DNA of 64,000 nt from Zeus faber (taxonomy: Eukaryota; Chordata; Actinopteri; Zeiformes; Zeidae), in the NCBI GenBank assembly GCA_960531495.1, contig OY482854.1, forward strand, positions 13,916,621 to 13,980,620, written 5' to 3'. The position numbers were made by a program, and so were the translations under genes. The notes under the pieces were generated by a model, which ran no database searches, was not told where the DNA came from, and saw nothing but the letters and a program-made list of their open reading frames with translations. This document shows positions 38,011 through 49,284 of this stretch, one piece after another. Positions within the stretch are counted from its first letter, which is position 1. Every line of letters begins with the position of its first letter.

Positions 38011-38657
38011 CCCTGGCTCAAGATCGGCTCTAAAGCGTTGGTATGCTCCATGTGTATATTTATTACCCGGCGTACCCTGCCATAGCAACGACAGCTCATA
38101 ATGTAAAGGCTTATGTGGTAAAGGGCATCCTGAGGGGAGCCGCCGTTGAACTGCAGCCGCTGCCTTTATCCAAAGGTGTCATCGCCCACGTCGCCATGGT
38201 TTCCTCAACAATAGTTGATGACATCAAGAAAGCAGGTGAAATCCACAGAAAGTGACTCCCGCTCCCAGCTCGCCGGTGCCTCGCGGCGCCGAGATAATAT
38301 GCAGCGGGGGCCGGGCCGCGGTGTGAGGGAAATCAATATCGTTTCATTCTGCCGCCAACCCATTCCGCCCCAATTTTTTTTGAATTGCAAAAAAATAAAA
38401 AATACTGGACATCGTCGCATGAAGACGCACGCACAGTAACGGCGACCGCCGATCAATGGGGCGAGTCGTGCGCAAGGCATTTCAACTTCTCTGCCTCATC
38501 TTCAGGATAATTTTTCTCCAGATGTTAGAAAGAAAATATATAATAATATTAATCTTGTAGTAGTCCCTGGATATCTCAACTTTAGCCTTTTTTCTCCTCT
38601 TTCTCTGATTCTCTCTTCTTCCCTTATGTCTGATTTTTTTTTTTCTTTCAATCCAGC

Positions 38658-38702
<45 letters not shown>

Positions 38703-40997
38703 ACGCACACTCACACACGCGCACGCACGCACACACATGTTGAGCTGAACCAATCAGGGATTTGAATGCCTCACTTCCAATCAATTACCACCCAAATCGG
38801 TGCAGAGCCCTTAGATATATAATCATTTGTCAAATCACTGCAGATGGCTGAGGGCAGGTACCCCAGTGTCAGAGGCCACATCCACATGGAAATTTCCAGC
38901 TCGGGGTGTGTTCTCTCGATGCCCCAACCTATTAATGGGAAGTCATTGTGTACTTTGGGATTGCAGCCCAGGTCCCCATTCCCCTAGATTGCTAATGTAT
39001 TGGCCTCTCAGCTCCACGGATGGCGAATGCCATCGCTCGCCGTCATGATTGGAACCATATTTAAGGGGAACACAATGTGACCTTCGCAGGTCCCGCTGTA
39101 CTTCAAGGACCTACATACCAGCGCAGTGCAGTCCCTGGAAATTGCTGCCGGAGTCTTCTCCATGTAGCTCTGACAGGGTTATTTTACATTCATTCACAAT
39201 ATGGGCGTTTAAAGATGCAACAGCCACTCCGTGTGATTTTACATGTATAAGTAGTTTATTTATATTGATGTATTACAAAACTGAGATAGAAGTAACAATG
39301 GTTGGCAAGTTGTCCCGGGCTACCAGATTTGGGCCAAAATTTGGGCTCTGGTTGCCTTGTTGTCAAAGAATAGATTCATCCATTGCTCTCATCCAATTAG
39401 AAAAGGTTTAAAATCCGGCCACCATTTGGTCAGTCTTGGCCATTCATGGTTGCCAACTTGGCAACCACTCCTAAAAGTTAGCGCCCTTGGTAACTAGAAT
39501 TGTTAATTATAAAATTAGAATAAAAAAAATATATATGTATTTTAAAAAAAACAGTCAGACCATAGAATGTTCAATTGGGACGACTCCTTTCTTCCTTCAC
39601 TTTGTTCATTATTCCACCCAAACACCTGTAGTTACCCCAAAAAAAAGGTCACGTCAACCAAACAACAGCCCTGCTCTGAGGTGATTCGGTCTGCAAACTT
39701 TAAATCAAGAACACATGGTGCATATGATTGATATGCCGCATATTACGTATACAGATTGATATGATATGATATGAATCCTCATAACATTCCATATCAACCA
39801 TATGGGAAGGAACCCAAAAAAAAGCCTTAATTTATAGATGAAACATTATTCATGAAGCACTCAAGAAAGATCTGCGGCTGTGGCTTAAGTTATAAGGGAG
39901 GATTCTTTTTAATGATTTTATGCATGAGCAAAGTATTATTCAATGCCTCCACGGTTCACTGGTGCACTGTATGTCTTATCTCTTCCTGCGCACCATTCTA
40001 AATCAGCGCGGCTCCGTGGGATGACACAGATACTGGGCCTCAGTTCTTTCTGCGGCATAAGAAGGAGCTACATTCTCTTTATTGTTGGATACACGCTCTT
40101 TTCGGATTCTTCCTTAGATCAACTCGGCGCCACCGGGGCTCCAGCACCAGAACAAAGACCACCCGCCGAAAAACAATACATCACACTGATCTCCGAAAAC
40201 ACAATAACAATGCGGCGGTAGACAAATGCAAAAAGTGCCTTAAAGGATTCCGTCGGAGGGCAGTTAGAATTTAGAAATATTCCAAATCGGAGGTTATTTG
40301 AACCAAAAACAGCCCAATTAGTGGGAATTCAAGCTGCAGCCATCAAGCGGCAGCTTCTCTAATAATTCGGGGTTTTCGCAAGTTTCACACCTTAAATCTC
40401 TCTACGTGTTCTTTTCTGCCGCTGAGAAAAAACAGCAAATTAAAACCTCTTTTAATGTGGCGTCTTTGTGTAGTCGTGTGTTTCATTTTTTTTGTCACTT
40501 TTTCACACTTTTGCAAAGTTTTCAAGATGGCGGCGACGTCGTTAAAAAAGTCTGGAAAAGTAGGAGATCGCGCCGCCGAAACCCGTGATTTTTAATGGCT
40601 ATTGAATTGTCGGATACTAATTAAACCCTGAATTAATTCCCAATGAACGTTGAGGAGGCTGCCGCTCCCCTGGAAAAAATAACAGAGGCAAAAATTAGAT
40701 GAAGTTTGAATGAATTTTAGACTCAATTAGAGCTCCTCTAGAAATAACTCCAAATTGGTTCACTTCATTTGCATCACCATGGATATAAAACAAAAACGGT
40801 TCGTTCCATGAGAAAAATCAAGAAAATGTCCTTTGCTATCCTCGTGTTTCATATATATTCCCTACTGTTGGACAGGGGATTGGTAGGTTTGTCGCCAACA
40901 GGAAAACACCTTGGACGATGATGACGCGTGATGCGTGAAATAAAAAACTAATTTCACACCAGAGGCATCTCATGACTCTGGATTTCCGATGTTGGGG
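38011..40997. other. non-coding sequence
   Basis: Unique sequence. 38040-38270 and 39840-39990 are evenly composed blocks that could be conserved, without proof. A (CA)n tract at 38657-38733 is the only long simple repeat. Frames are short and overlapping. Confidence 0.5.
38657..38733. repeat. (CA)n microsatellite
   Basis: CA array with ACTC and ACGC variants, following a T-rich run. Confidence 0.95.
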
Positions 40998-40999
40998 AA

Positions 41000-41033
<34 letters not shown>

Positions 41034-41107
41034 AACAATAACAGCAACAACAACAGCAACAATAACAGAAACAACAACAGCAGCAACAACAACAATAACA
41101 GCAACAT
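40998..41107. repeat. (AAC)n / (AGC) microsatellite
   Basis: AAC units with AAT and AGC variants. Poly-Asn and poly-Cys frames across it are artefacts. Confidence 0.94.
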
Positions 41108-41173
41108 AGGATCTGGAAATTCTTATTTCCTTCATCCTTCGTGCAGATTTGACGCCGGCTCTGGTCCGTTTTT

Positions 41174-41196
41174 TTTGTTTGTTTGTTTGTTTGTTT
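41174..41196. repeat. (TTTG)n microsatellite
   Basis: About five TTTG units after a poly-T run. Confidence 0.85.
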
Positions 41197-41569
41197 TCGA
41201 CAGCAACAGAACCTGCTCTGGAACCTGAGAAATGGTTCGGGAACCCTTCCCAATTGGTTCACCTCGCTGCTGGTCTTGAACCCGGCAAGGCTTACGTCAG
41301 GGGCCGGGGGCGGGGACAATTAAGCCCGACCAAAGCGTTTGCGACGGCCAATTTTGTCACCACTTCAGCAGTACGGAATTCATGGAGGTAAAATGTGGTC
41401 CGTGGAGCACTCAAGTGGACAAATCAAATGGTCATGTTGTAAAATAGCTCAAGTTTTATTGAGTCGGAGAGCACTTTTTCTTCAAATTATTATAATGCAC
41501 ACGCTGCGGGCTCCAGGGGACGCAGGCTACTCCTATACCCGGTCAACATGGACCCGGTGACGAGTGTCC

Positions 41570-41760
41570 ATCGCTGGTCAGACCATGATGTGTGCATGTT
41601 TTTTGGTGGGGGTCCTGACTGATGTAAGGGTGGAGGAAACCCCATGTGAGCACGGGGAGAGCATGCAAACTCCACACGGAAAGGCTCCTATTTGGGAGAT
41701 CACCTGCCTGGAGCACGGTGCCATGCACTGCGCCACCGTGCCACCCAACATAGACGTTGA
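41570..41760. mobile_element. fragment of a common fish interspersed repeat
   Basis: The text 'gtggaggaaacccc', 'gagcacggggagagcatgca', 'aactccacacggaaaggc' and 'gcgccaccgtgcc' matches from memory a widespread fish repeat with the motif GGAGAAAACCCACGCAAGCACGGGGAGAACATGCAAACTCC-type text (shown here in parts). Limits and class are uncertain. A further 'cttgaaggtttgcaagtcgaa' stretch near 41910 may be another piece. No element-encoded protein is visible. Confidence 0.6.
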
Positions 41761-42057
41761 TCATGTTGTGTCCGTCTCATTACCTCACACCATAAAAAAA
41801 GCGGTCGGTCGTAAAACATCATATTAAGACGGCCAAACATAAGCGATAATAATGTGCGTAAATGAGCGTGTGTGAACGTGTGTAACGACGTACGGGCAGT
41901 GACACAATGACCTTGAAGGTTTGCAAGTCGAACCCACAAGGCGGCACCAGCGCCAGCCCAGAAGCAGAACTAGGCAGGTGGAAAAGGGGCAAGTGAGAGA
42001 AATTGACTCAGCATGCTCATAGAGCAGGAATAGGATACAACAAGAAAGAGTGGAAAC

Positions 42058-42129
42058 AACAGAGCCAGTAGAAGCAACAGAACCAGCAGAAACAACGGAA
42101 CCAGTAGGAGCAATAGAACCAGTATACAT
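42058..42129. repeat. 18 bp minisatellite, 4 copies
   Basis: Four units of acagaaccagtagaagca with single-base variants. It keeps the frame open as repeated Thr-Glu-Pro-Val units, which is a by-product of the 18 bp period. Confidence 0.85.
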
Positions 42130-42529
42130 GTATGTCCTCATTATGCTCCACGTGGACCATCCACAAGTAATATTGCCTTTATTTGTCATGATCACCACCG
42201 GCCATCACTGCGAGTGGGTGGAATATCAATTTGACAAAGAGGGCCTGGTACTAAATGTTAAGGAGCCCCCCCCCCCCGTCACCCAGGACACATGCCCCCA
42301 CCACTCTGAGTGGGCAGATATGGTGGTGGTGGTGTTTTTTTTTCGCCGTGTATGGACATTGAATGGGCTCGCTGTAATAAGCAGCGAGCGCTGTGAGAAC
42401 ATATGTTAATGCCTTTGGCTGCGGCCGCAGAAACAGCGAGAGGTTTTGAAAAAGAAGAGCATGGCAGCGACTTCCCGGAGCACACAAATGGCTTCTATAA
42501 AGATATTAACATGACGTCAGCAAAAAAAG

Positions 42530-42651
42530 GGGGGGGGGGGGGGGCTGTTTGGCAGAATTTCTTTTAGTGATCGTGACAGGACCCGATGGGGGCGTGGCAG
42601 GCTCAGGGCTTAGGGCTCAGGGCTTAGGGGACAGGGAACAGGGAACAGGGA
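42530..42651. repeat. G-run and TTAGGG-like minisatellite
   Basis: G13 run (42531-42543), then repeated gctcagggcttaggg / cagggaa units (42598-42651). The GGG spacing could form G-quadruplexes, and the cttaggg pieces resemble degenerate telomere repeats, though the array is too short to call an interstitial telomere. Confidence 0.7.
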
Positions 42652-43828
42652 AGTGCGCCAGCTTCGGTTCTTTCTTTAAACTGACCGAGCTCCCAAAAAG
42701 ACCAACGTCAACATATTTTGGGGGATGGAAGATATGCATGCGGCTGATGGGGATGTGGATACGACTACAGTGCAGCCGCTGTACACTGAATCGGACAAAC
42801 AACAACATCAGCAGCAACCAGTCTTATTCATTGCTTCCCAAATTTTGGGGATTTGGAATCTGAGATTTCCGTATCCCACCAAGGGCCTGGACCTTTTTAA
42901 CTCTTGGAACAAATTTTTCGGATCCAACACACTGGTACCGGAAGCCACGGTTGCCGATTATGGCAAGTTAGCGCCACTGGAATCGGTCCTAAACTAAGTT
43001 GTGTATTTATAATAACTACGATATTAACGTTAACGTTGGTGTTATCATATTCACAATCGATACATTTCTTCATATAAATCAAGTTATATTATAATAAATC
43101 TCCCCCATTTCCTCCAACACCTTTTGAATGAGCCATGTGAAATCTAGACATTGAAAACTAGTGCACTGTGACGGCCACCAAGGGGGGGGAGGGGGGATCT
43201 GCTGACAGCGGGAGCCATTGTCGGATTCGGTTTAAAGAGGGTACACGGCTATCCTTCCTCAAGTCGGTTCGTCAAATAACAGGCGGTACAACTTACATTC
43301 GTAAACTGCCACGATCTTCCGACTGCCTTCCGTTGGCATTTTAAGGTGCACTTTGGCGGCCATTGCCTGCAAATGCGTAACCGCGGTTATCGAAACACGG
43401 ACATGGACGTGGTGTGGCCGAAGCCCGGAGGAGATGCGAACCGATTTCCCCGCATGGCGTTCACATATACACTGTATGTATATACTGTATGTAAAGATCG
43501 GCCATAAAAAAATATATATATATTTATATATATATATATAGAATCCGTATCTTTGCAGGAATATTGGGCATGTTGACTTCATATTTTATCGGCGGCAGCG
43601 GTCGACTTCCTGCTTTAGATTGCATTGAATGCTCCAGGGATCAGACGGAAATTCATGCTTTTCTTGCCACTTTCCCTTCCCCGGTCACCTCCGTCGCCGG
43701 CGCTGTTAAACAATCAGGTCTATTGACTTTTTTTTTTTTTTTTTTTTTTTTTTACTGTCTGTTGCTTTACTTTTATTGCCATTTCATTGGGAGGGATGAA
43801 CACATGACCCCGCCCCAGTGAAAGGGGG

Positions 43829-43860
<32 letters not shown>

Positions 43861-44777
43861 GACCCGCATCATATTCCCGACTTCATCCGTGGGAGACGGG
43901 GAGGGAGCTCATGCACAGGTGGAAACACGGCGTTGGCGTTGTTTGAACGCACACCGACAAGTACACTGTGTCTGAATTTGCTGTCATCGCTCAGTTCAAT
44001 CGAAAATTACTTATGAGGTGCAAGGACTAAGCACTGCGAACGTGTCGGCGAAGCTTAACTACAATAGGAGCGGCGGTGTTAATTGCTCTGACAGGGCCTC
44101 CCGGTATTCTTGTTAAAGGAATAATAAACAGATTGTTGCCGGGGAGATGTCTCCCGTCTTCCCATCGTCCCCTCGTCCCTTTTTTTTATTTTTTTTAAAG
44201 CGAGGCCGACGCCGTTCAGCGCGACGGAGCGTCCGACGGCTGTCAGGAAAACTTCTCAAGACCTTGATTTCAAGAAAACCCGAAGAGACCTTGACGGCTT
44301 AAATGGAGGCGAGGAGGAAAACGAGCGGCGATTAACGCCTTTTCCCCCGTCAGACTCCCCCGTCAACCACAAAACTCACCGCTTGCAGCGCGCGCTGCAG
44401 ACGCCGTCCTGGACGTTGGAGCCGCGTTTTTTGTTGTTTTTTTTTCTCCGTGCGCCCCCACCCACACCAACACCGCCGCCCGCCCGCGCGCGCTTGTCGA
44501 TACCGGTCGCCACCGTTAAACCCAATGCAGCGGTGACCAGAATAGCAACGAATGCATTCCCTTTGTAGCGAGACCTGTCAACAGCTCAGCGCCGGGAAGG
44601 CTATTATTTTTAGAGACATTAATGAAGTATTATCGCCGCTTGTTCTGACATTCACATTGAAATGTATAACGAGGGAGCGGCCGCCGCCGAGCGCTCGCGA
44701 AGCCCTCGTGAGCGTGATGATATGTGAAACGACAATTCCAGCTTCACATGTTTGGCACCGACTGTATTTTGACACCC

Positions 44778-44780
<3 letters not shown>

Positions 44781-44826
<46 letters not shown>

Positions 44827-44840
44827 CGAGAGAGAGAGTG
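44781..44840. repeat. (GA)n microsatellite
   Basis: GA array with GCGA variants. Confidence 0.95.
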
Positions 44841-46308
44841 AATGGCATCAGAGGGGGAAGATAAACAAAAAAAAAAACATATGGTCGCCAACTGTGTGTT
44901 TAAAGTTAAAGTCAAAGTCCCCATTCACGGGGAACACGCGGGGAATCATTAATCAGTGTCGCGGCGGAGCGCCGTGTTTGCCAACCGGCTGACAGTGAGA
45001 AGCGATTTGGGCTCTTTGCCGCGATCCGCTCCTGGTCCCGGCGTCCGGGGCCAACGCCTCGGCCGCCGCCGCCGCTGCCGCATCAACGCATGGAAGGCAT
45101 TAACACTTCATGAGTCAGTCCGCCATCTCTCGGCCCCCTCCCCTCCCCACACCTCCGTTCGACTCCAAAAGTGTTGACGTGACAAGAGACTCATTTCACG
45201 CCTTCCCCGCCCTCCCTCGGTGTCACCGCCGTCACCCGTTGCCTTCCCTCCGCCGCCGCTTTGTTCGGGCTTTTTTTTCGGGGGGGGGGGGCTTTTTTTT
45301 TATCACGTTGGTAGCACCAGGCCACAGCTCAGTCGGTGACCTTTCGGAGGGGAATATGGCTCTCCTTCTTTAGCGTCTCCGCCTTCTTCCTCCCGTTCCT
45401 CCCTCCGCTCCGCGCAGACGCCGTCGACCGTGCGCGGCGCCACAGATCGGTGGCGCTCTCAAAGTCTGGGATTCAAAAACAGCTTAGCTCGGGTTTTTTT
45501 TTTTTTTTTTCCTGTTTAAGTCGTCTGGAGCGGGTAACTGGTGTTGGTAAAAAAAAAACAAAAAAAACAAGAAGTAGAAAAAAAAAAACCCCAAAATAAA
45601 ACAGCCGCTCCTCCGCCGCACTCCACCTCAAAGAACATTTTTGTTACACGTCTTCAGTCGGTAACTTCAACGTTCTGTTTCCCGCTCACATTTCGAGGCC
45701 GTTTGATGTCAGCTGGCGCGCCGCGGCGGTGACGGCAGAGGGTAAAACAAAGAGCGTCTCCGCCGCCCGAGTCAGGAATCCTCATTTTCCTTTTCTTTCC
45801 TTTTTTCATCATACACACCGTACAATTTAGGTAAGAGATGATTATTAAGCATGTCCTTCAGGCCGCCGCCGCCGTGGCCGCCTCGTTTCCTGGGACGGCT
45901 TGACAAAAACTCACTTTGAATTTGGTCGAAAGCGTGTCTAATTGAATTTTGATACGTAATTAAATCAAGCAATAAATCAGACCAGATCCCAGTGCAACCG
46001 ACGATTCAACACTCCTGGGCACTGCCGGCTAATTATGATGAAGTTATTATCTCAGGCGAAGGGAAGGCCAAGGCGCTCGGAACGGCTCCTTCCCCTGAAA
46101 GTAGAATCGGTAAGACCTTGAGGAGAGGAAAGGACGGCCAAAGCCCAGCCAGTGGAGAAGACCCTCCCAAAATTAAAGAAAGGAAGAAAATCAGCTGTTT
46201 GAGCGTGACGGCGCAGCTCCAGATGGGAAAAGAAGCAGCTCCGGCCGGACAAGTTTCACTCTGGCCGCCATGAAAGGTTCGTTTGATTTGCGCTTCCCGA
46301 GCGATGGA

Positions 46309-46435
46309 CGAGAGCCAGAAGAGTCGGTTTGGAGAGTCGAATTATCACATTTATGTCGGAGGGACTCAAAAGTCGTTCAAAAGATTTGTTCGCCGCGAAC
46401 CAATCGTTTCAGAGTCGTGCGTCACTAATCATTAC
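46309..46435. repeat. possible member of a dispersed 'gagtcg' family
   Basis: Contains 'gagtcggtttggagagtcga', 'cgaaccaatcgtttcagagtcg' text of the same style as the stretches at 48.5, 56.5 and 58.4 kb. Similarity is loose and class unknown. Confidence 0.35.
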
Positions 46436-47283
46436 CAGGCCATAATGATAAACACAGTTTTACGTGTCCTTGGAGTTTTTAATTGGTTGACAGGATAGCG
46501 GCGTCGTGCTGTGGGATCATTTTATCGTAAAACGCACGCCGCGGCAGAGAAAACGTTTGGAGCGTCCGGGTCCACCGCTGAAAAAGGTTCACGCTCCGCG
46601 GAAGAACGTCGATGCATCGCAACGGGAACATTCTCATGCGCTGCGATGGCATCCGCTGCTAATTTCTATCCAAGTGAGGATGTGCGCCGTTATCGATTAG
46701 AGCGTTGGCCTCATCTTCTGGTTCCCCCTCCTTTTGTCTCCTATGGTAATCAATTACATCCTCACGCCGCTGAAAGGGCGCTTCGGCCGCCCTGCCCCAT
46801 GCCGTGTAATTCGGTGACGTACGTCTTTGGGAGGAAGTCTAATTATAACTTTCCGGCATTACGTGCGTCACACAACGCCCCCTTAATTTTTTTTTTATTT
46901 TCCAACGGCGGCGGGTCCGTGCGACTGTCAGGGGAGGCCAGGCGCTATCGATGAAAGTCGACGGCCCCGCCCGTATCGGCACACGGCCCGCCCCGAAGGG
47001 ACCGTCCCACTCGGAGCGGGAAGGCGCGGGAAAAAAAAGGAACCGCTCGTTTCGTTTCCTATCTCTCTCTCCCCCGCTCCCCTCGACGGCCCACCTCCGC
47101 ATCCGGCCGGTATGGTTTTTTTTTTTGTATTTTTGTTTTTTTGTAAATGAATCCTCTGCAACAATTACCGGAGTGGAGCCTCCCGCTGCATAATCTGATG
47201 AGCAAAGAGAACATTGGTGAACTTTTTCATTTTTAATTATTATACCGCTTGGGACCCCAGTGGCGGGGGAGGAGGTGTGTATA

Positions 47284-47289
47284 TGTGTA

Positions 47290-47327
<38 letters not shown>

Positions 47328-47551
47328 GAAGGGCGGGAGGGGGTCCATCGCCACATCTGTCATAACCCCCCAGCCTTCCAGCCCCTCCCCTCCCTCCCCC
47401 TTTTTTAATTCACCCAATTTGTCGGTCCAAATGAAACAGCGAAAGGTTAGAGTGTGGAGTAATTAACAGCAGCTCACCTAATGAAATCAGGAGGGGTTGC
47501 TACACCACGAGGATCAATAACTCACAAAGAGTGAGGCGTGTTTGTGCGCGC

Positions 47552-47588
<37 letters not shown>

Positions 47589-47650
47589 TGTGTGTCTGTG
47601 GGGGGGGGGGGGGGGGGTGTGCGTCTGAGAATTGTCCAGGGAAAACACAC

Positions 47651-47683
<33 letters not shown>
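47284..47683. repeat. (GT)n, (GT)n-G-run and (CA)n cluster
   Basis: GT array 47284-47325; GT array 47554-47597 followed by a G17 run (47600-47617); CA array 47652-47682. The last two are complementary and can form an imperfect hairpin around the G run. Confidence 0.94.
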
Positions 47684-47686
<3 letters not shown>

Positions 47687-47814
47687 CACTTAAAAATAAT
47701 AAGCTGATGAAACGGCAACATGTCGTCCACTTGTAAATCAAAATTGCCTTGACGGCACGCCGGTGACATTGTTGCCGTCCGGTCCGGCGCTACAAGGAAA
47801 GGAAAGGAAACGAA

Positions 47815-47851
47815 GGGAAGGAAGGAAGGAAGGAAGGAAGGAAGGGAGGAA
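47815..47851. repeat. (GGAA)n microsatellite
   Basis: About nine GGAA units. GGAA arrays can bind ETS-family factors, but no nearby gene is visible. Confidence 0.9.
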
Positions 47852-48282
47852 GGAGCAGGATTTACACCCCCTCCGCCGAGTTTGCTGAGAGGGTTTCCCT
47901 TTATTGAATGCCAATAAGTGCGTCGATAGCCCTTGGACGGCGGCGAGCGGGGATGGTATTTATCTGAGGCTCCACTTAAGGCTCTGTGAAGACTTTATTA
48001 GCGACGTTTGACGGGAGGTGTTTGTTTGCAGCAGTTTTATCACCCCCCCCCCCCTTCCGTCCACCCGTCCAAAAAACATGCAGCATCCGCTCGTCTGACG
48101 CCGTGCACCCTGGGAACTTCCACTGCACTTGCTTTTTCCTCTCTCGGTCTGAGATCTGCTGTATGCGCTACAGTACATGCTGTACAGGTACTCCTCAGAC
48201 TTCAACCAGCTGTATTGTACACTGCAGACAATACCACGGTATTCCACGGCTTCAAGCATCTCATCGTGCATCACCCATACAC

Positions 48283-48345
48283 TATATACACTATCTTTAC
48301 TATATATACTATAAACACTATATATACTATATATACTATATACCT
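48283..48345. repeat. (CTATATA)-type minisatellite
   Basis: Units of about nine bases, tatactata/cactatata, repeated roughly seven times. Confidence 0.8.
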
Positions 48346-48496
48346 CATCTCATCGCCGTTCTCAATCTCAGTCTCGTTCCCGCAGTCTGTCAGCATTGAC
48401 TACACCCGCGGTTCGCAATGACCACGCCCCCTTAGCGTGAAATGACACGGGTCCTCGCTGAGTTCAGCTCAAACGAGTGACTCGATAAAAACATTT

Positions 48497-48620
48497 TATT
48501 TCAATTGGTCCGACTCTTTCATTCCGTTCGTTCGATTCCGTCAGCGTAACGAGATCCAGTAGAGCCGTGGCTGCGGCTCTGAGTTGTGAATGGAATTCTC
48601 ACAAGAATCATTTGATTTAA
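48497..48620. repeat. dispersed repeat family member (copy A)
   Basis: Shares 'ttcaattgg-ccgactctt', 'gcgtaacgaga', 'gtggctgcggctctgagttg' and 'gtgaatgg-attc' text with 56460-56665 (copy B) and 58380-58600 (copy C). The family is diverged and its ends are not clear. It may be a fish non-autonomous element. Confidence 0.55.
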
Positions 48621-48769
48621 TGCCTCCACCCTTCTGAGTAAGTACATAGCAATGATCGGTAATTATAATTGATACACTATGCATATGCATATACTATCAT
48701 AATTTCAGTTTTCTTTTCTTTTTTTTCAGACAAACATGCTTTTTTTCATGATAATTGTCTGCAGATAAA

Positions 48770-49022
48770 CGCACCAATCCTCACCGTGACAAATTCCCTG
48801 TACTGCACTTTCTTTCATAAAATAACCCGGAATATACAGTATTTTTTTATTTATACATATCAAAATCAGGGACTGGATATAAGGACATTGTTCAAGTCTC
48901 TGTACTTATTTAAGTATATTCAGTTTCAGTTTTGGACTTTTACCGCACTACGTTTCAAACAAAACATCTCTACCTTAGTTTATTTTTTAATCGAAATTTG
49001 TATTTCTATACAGTATATAGAT
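48770..49022. repeat. fish interspersed repeat, left of Tc1 element
   Basis: The stretch with 'gactggatat', 'gtacttatttaagta', 'ttttggacttttaccgcac' and 'acgtttcaaacaaaacatc' resembles a common fish repeat built on ACTTTTACT...CACTACATTT text. About 85 bp of it (48858-48945) is repeated right of the Tc1 element at about 52476-52560, in the same orientation. Confidence 0.6.
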
Positions 49023-49284
49023 ATACACTCACTGAGCACTTCATTAGGAACACCTGTACACCTACTTATTCATGCAATCTGCGCGACTCATGTGGCAGCA
49101 GTGCAGTGCATCAAATCCTGCAGATTCGGGACAGCACCTTCAGTTAATGTTCACATCAACCATCAGAAGGGGGAGAAAGTGTGATCTCAGTGTTTTCGAC
49201 AGTGGCATGATTGTTGGTGCCAGACGGGCTGGTTTAAGTATTTCTGTAACTGCTGATCTCCTGGGATTTCCACCGCAGAACAGT

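Larger units (their letters stand above)
42652..48282. other. non-coding sequence with interspersed simple repeats
   Basis: Mostly unique. 43508-43541 AT repeat; 43729-43753 and 43831-43858 poly-T runs; 44960-45260 GC-rich with CpGs and GCC repeats (45063-45080); poly-A and poly-T runs at 45490-45590. 44555-44780 is an evenly composed unique block. No exon, tRNA or promoter could be supported. Confidence 0.5.

Noticed and set aside
42050-42409. Thr-Glu-Pro-Val repeat protein
   Set aside because: Only four 18 bp units, followed by unrelated text and a T-rich stretch; no start context or homologue recognised.
42598-42651. Interstitial telomere (TTAGGG)n
   Set aside because: Only scattered cttaggg pieces in a short cagggaa/ctcaggg minisatellite.
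39440-43000. Similarity between 39440-39510 and 42940-43010 (ggttgcc, agttagcgcc)
   Set aside because: Only two short blocks agree; too weak to call a repeat family.
45318-45350. tRNA-derived SINE A-box-like text (gctcagtcggtgacc)
   Set aside because: No B-box or tail follows at the expected distance.
48669-49184. 171-codon plus-strand frame
   Set aside because: AT-rich frame running through an interspersed repeat and into the Tc1 tip.
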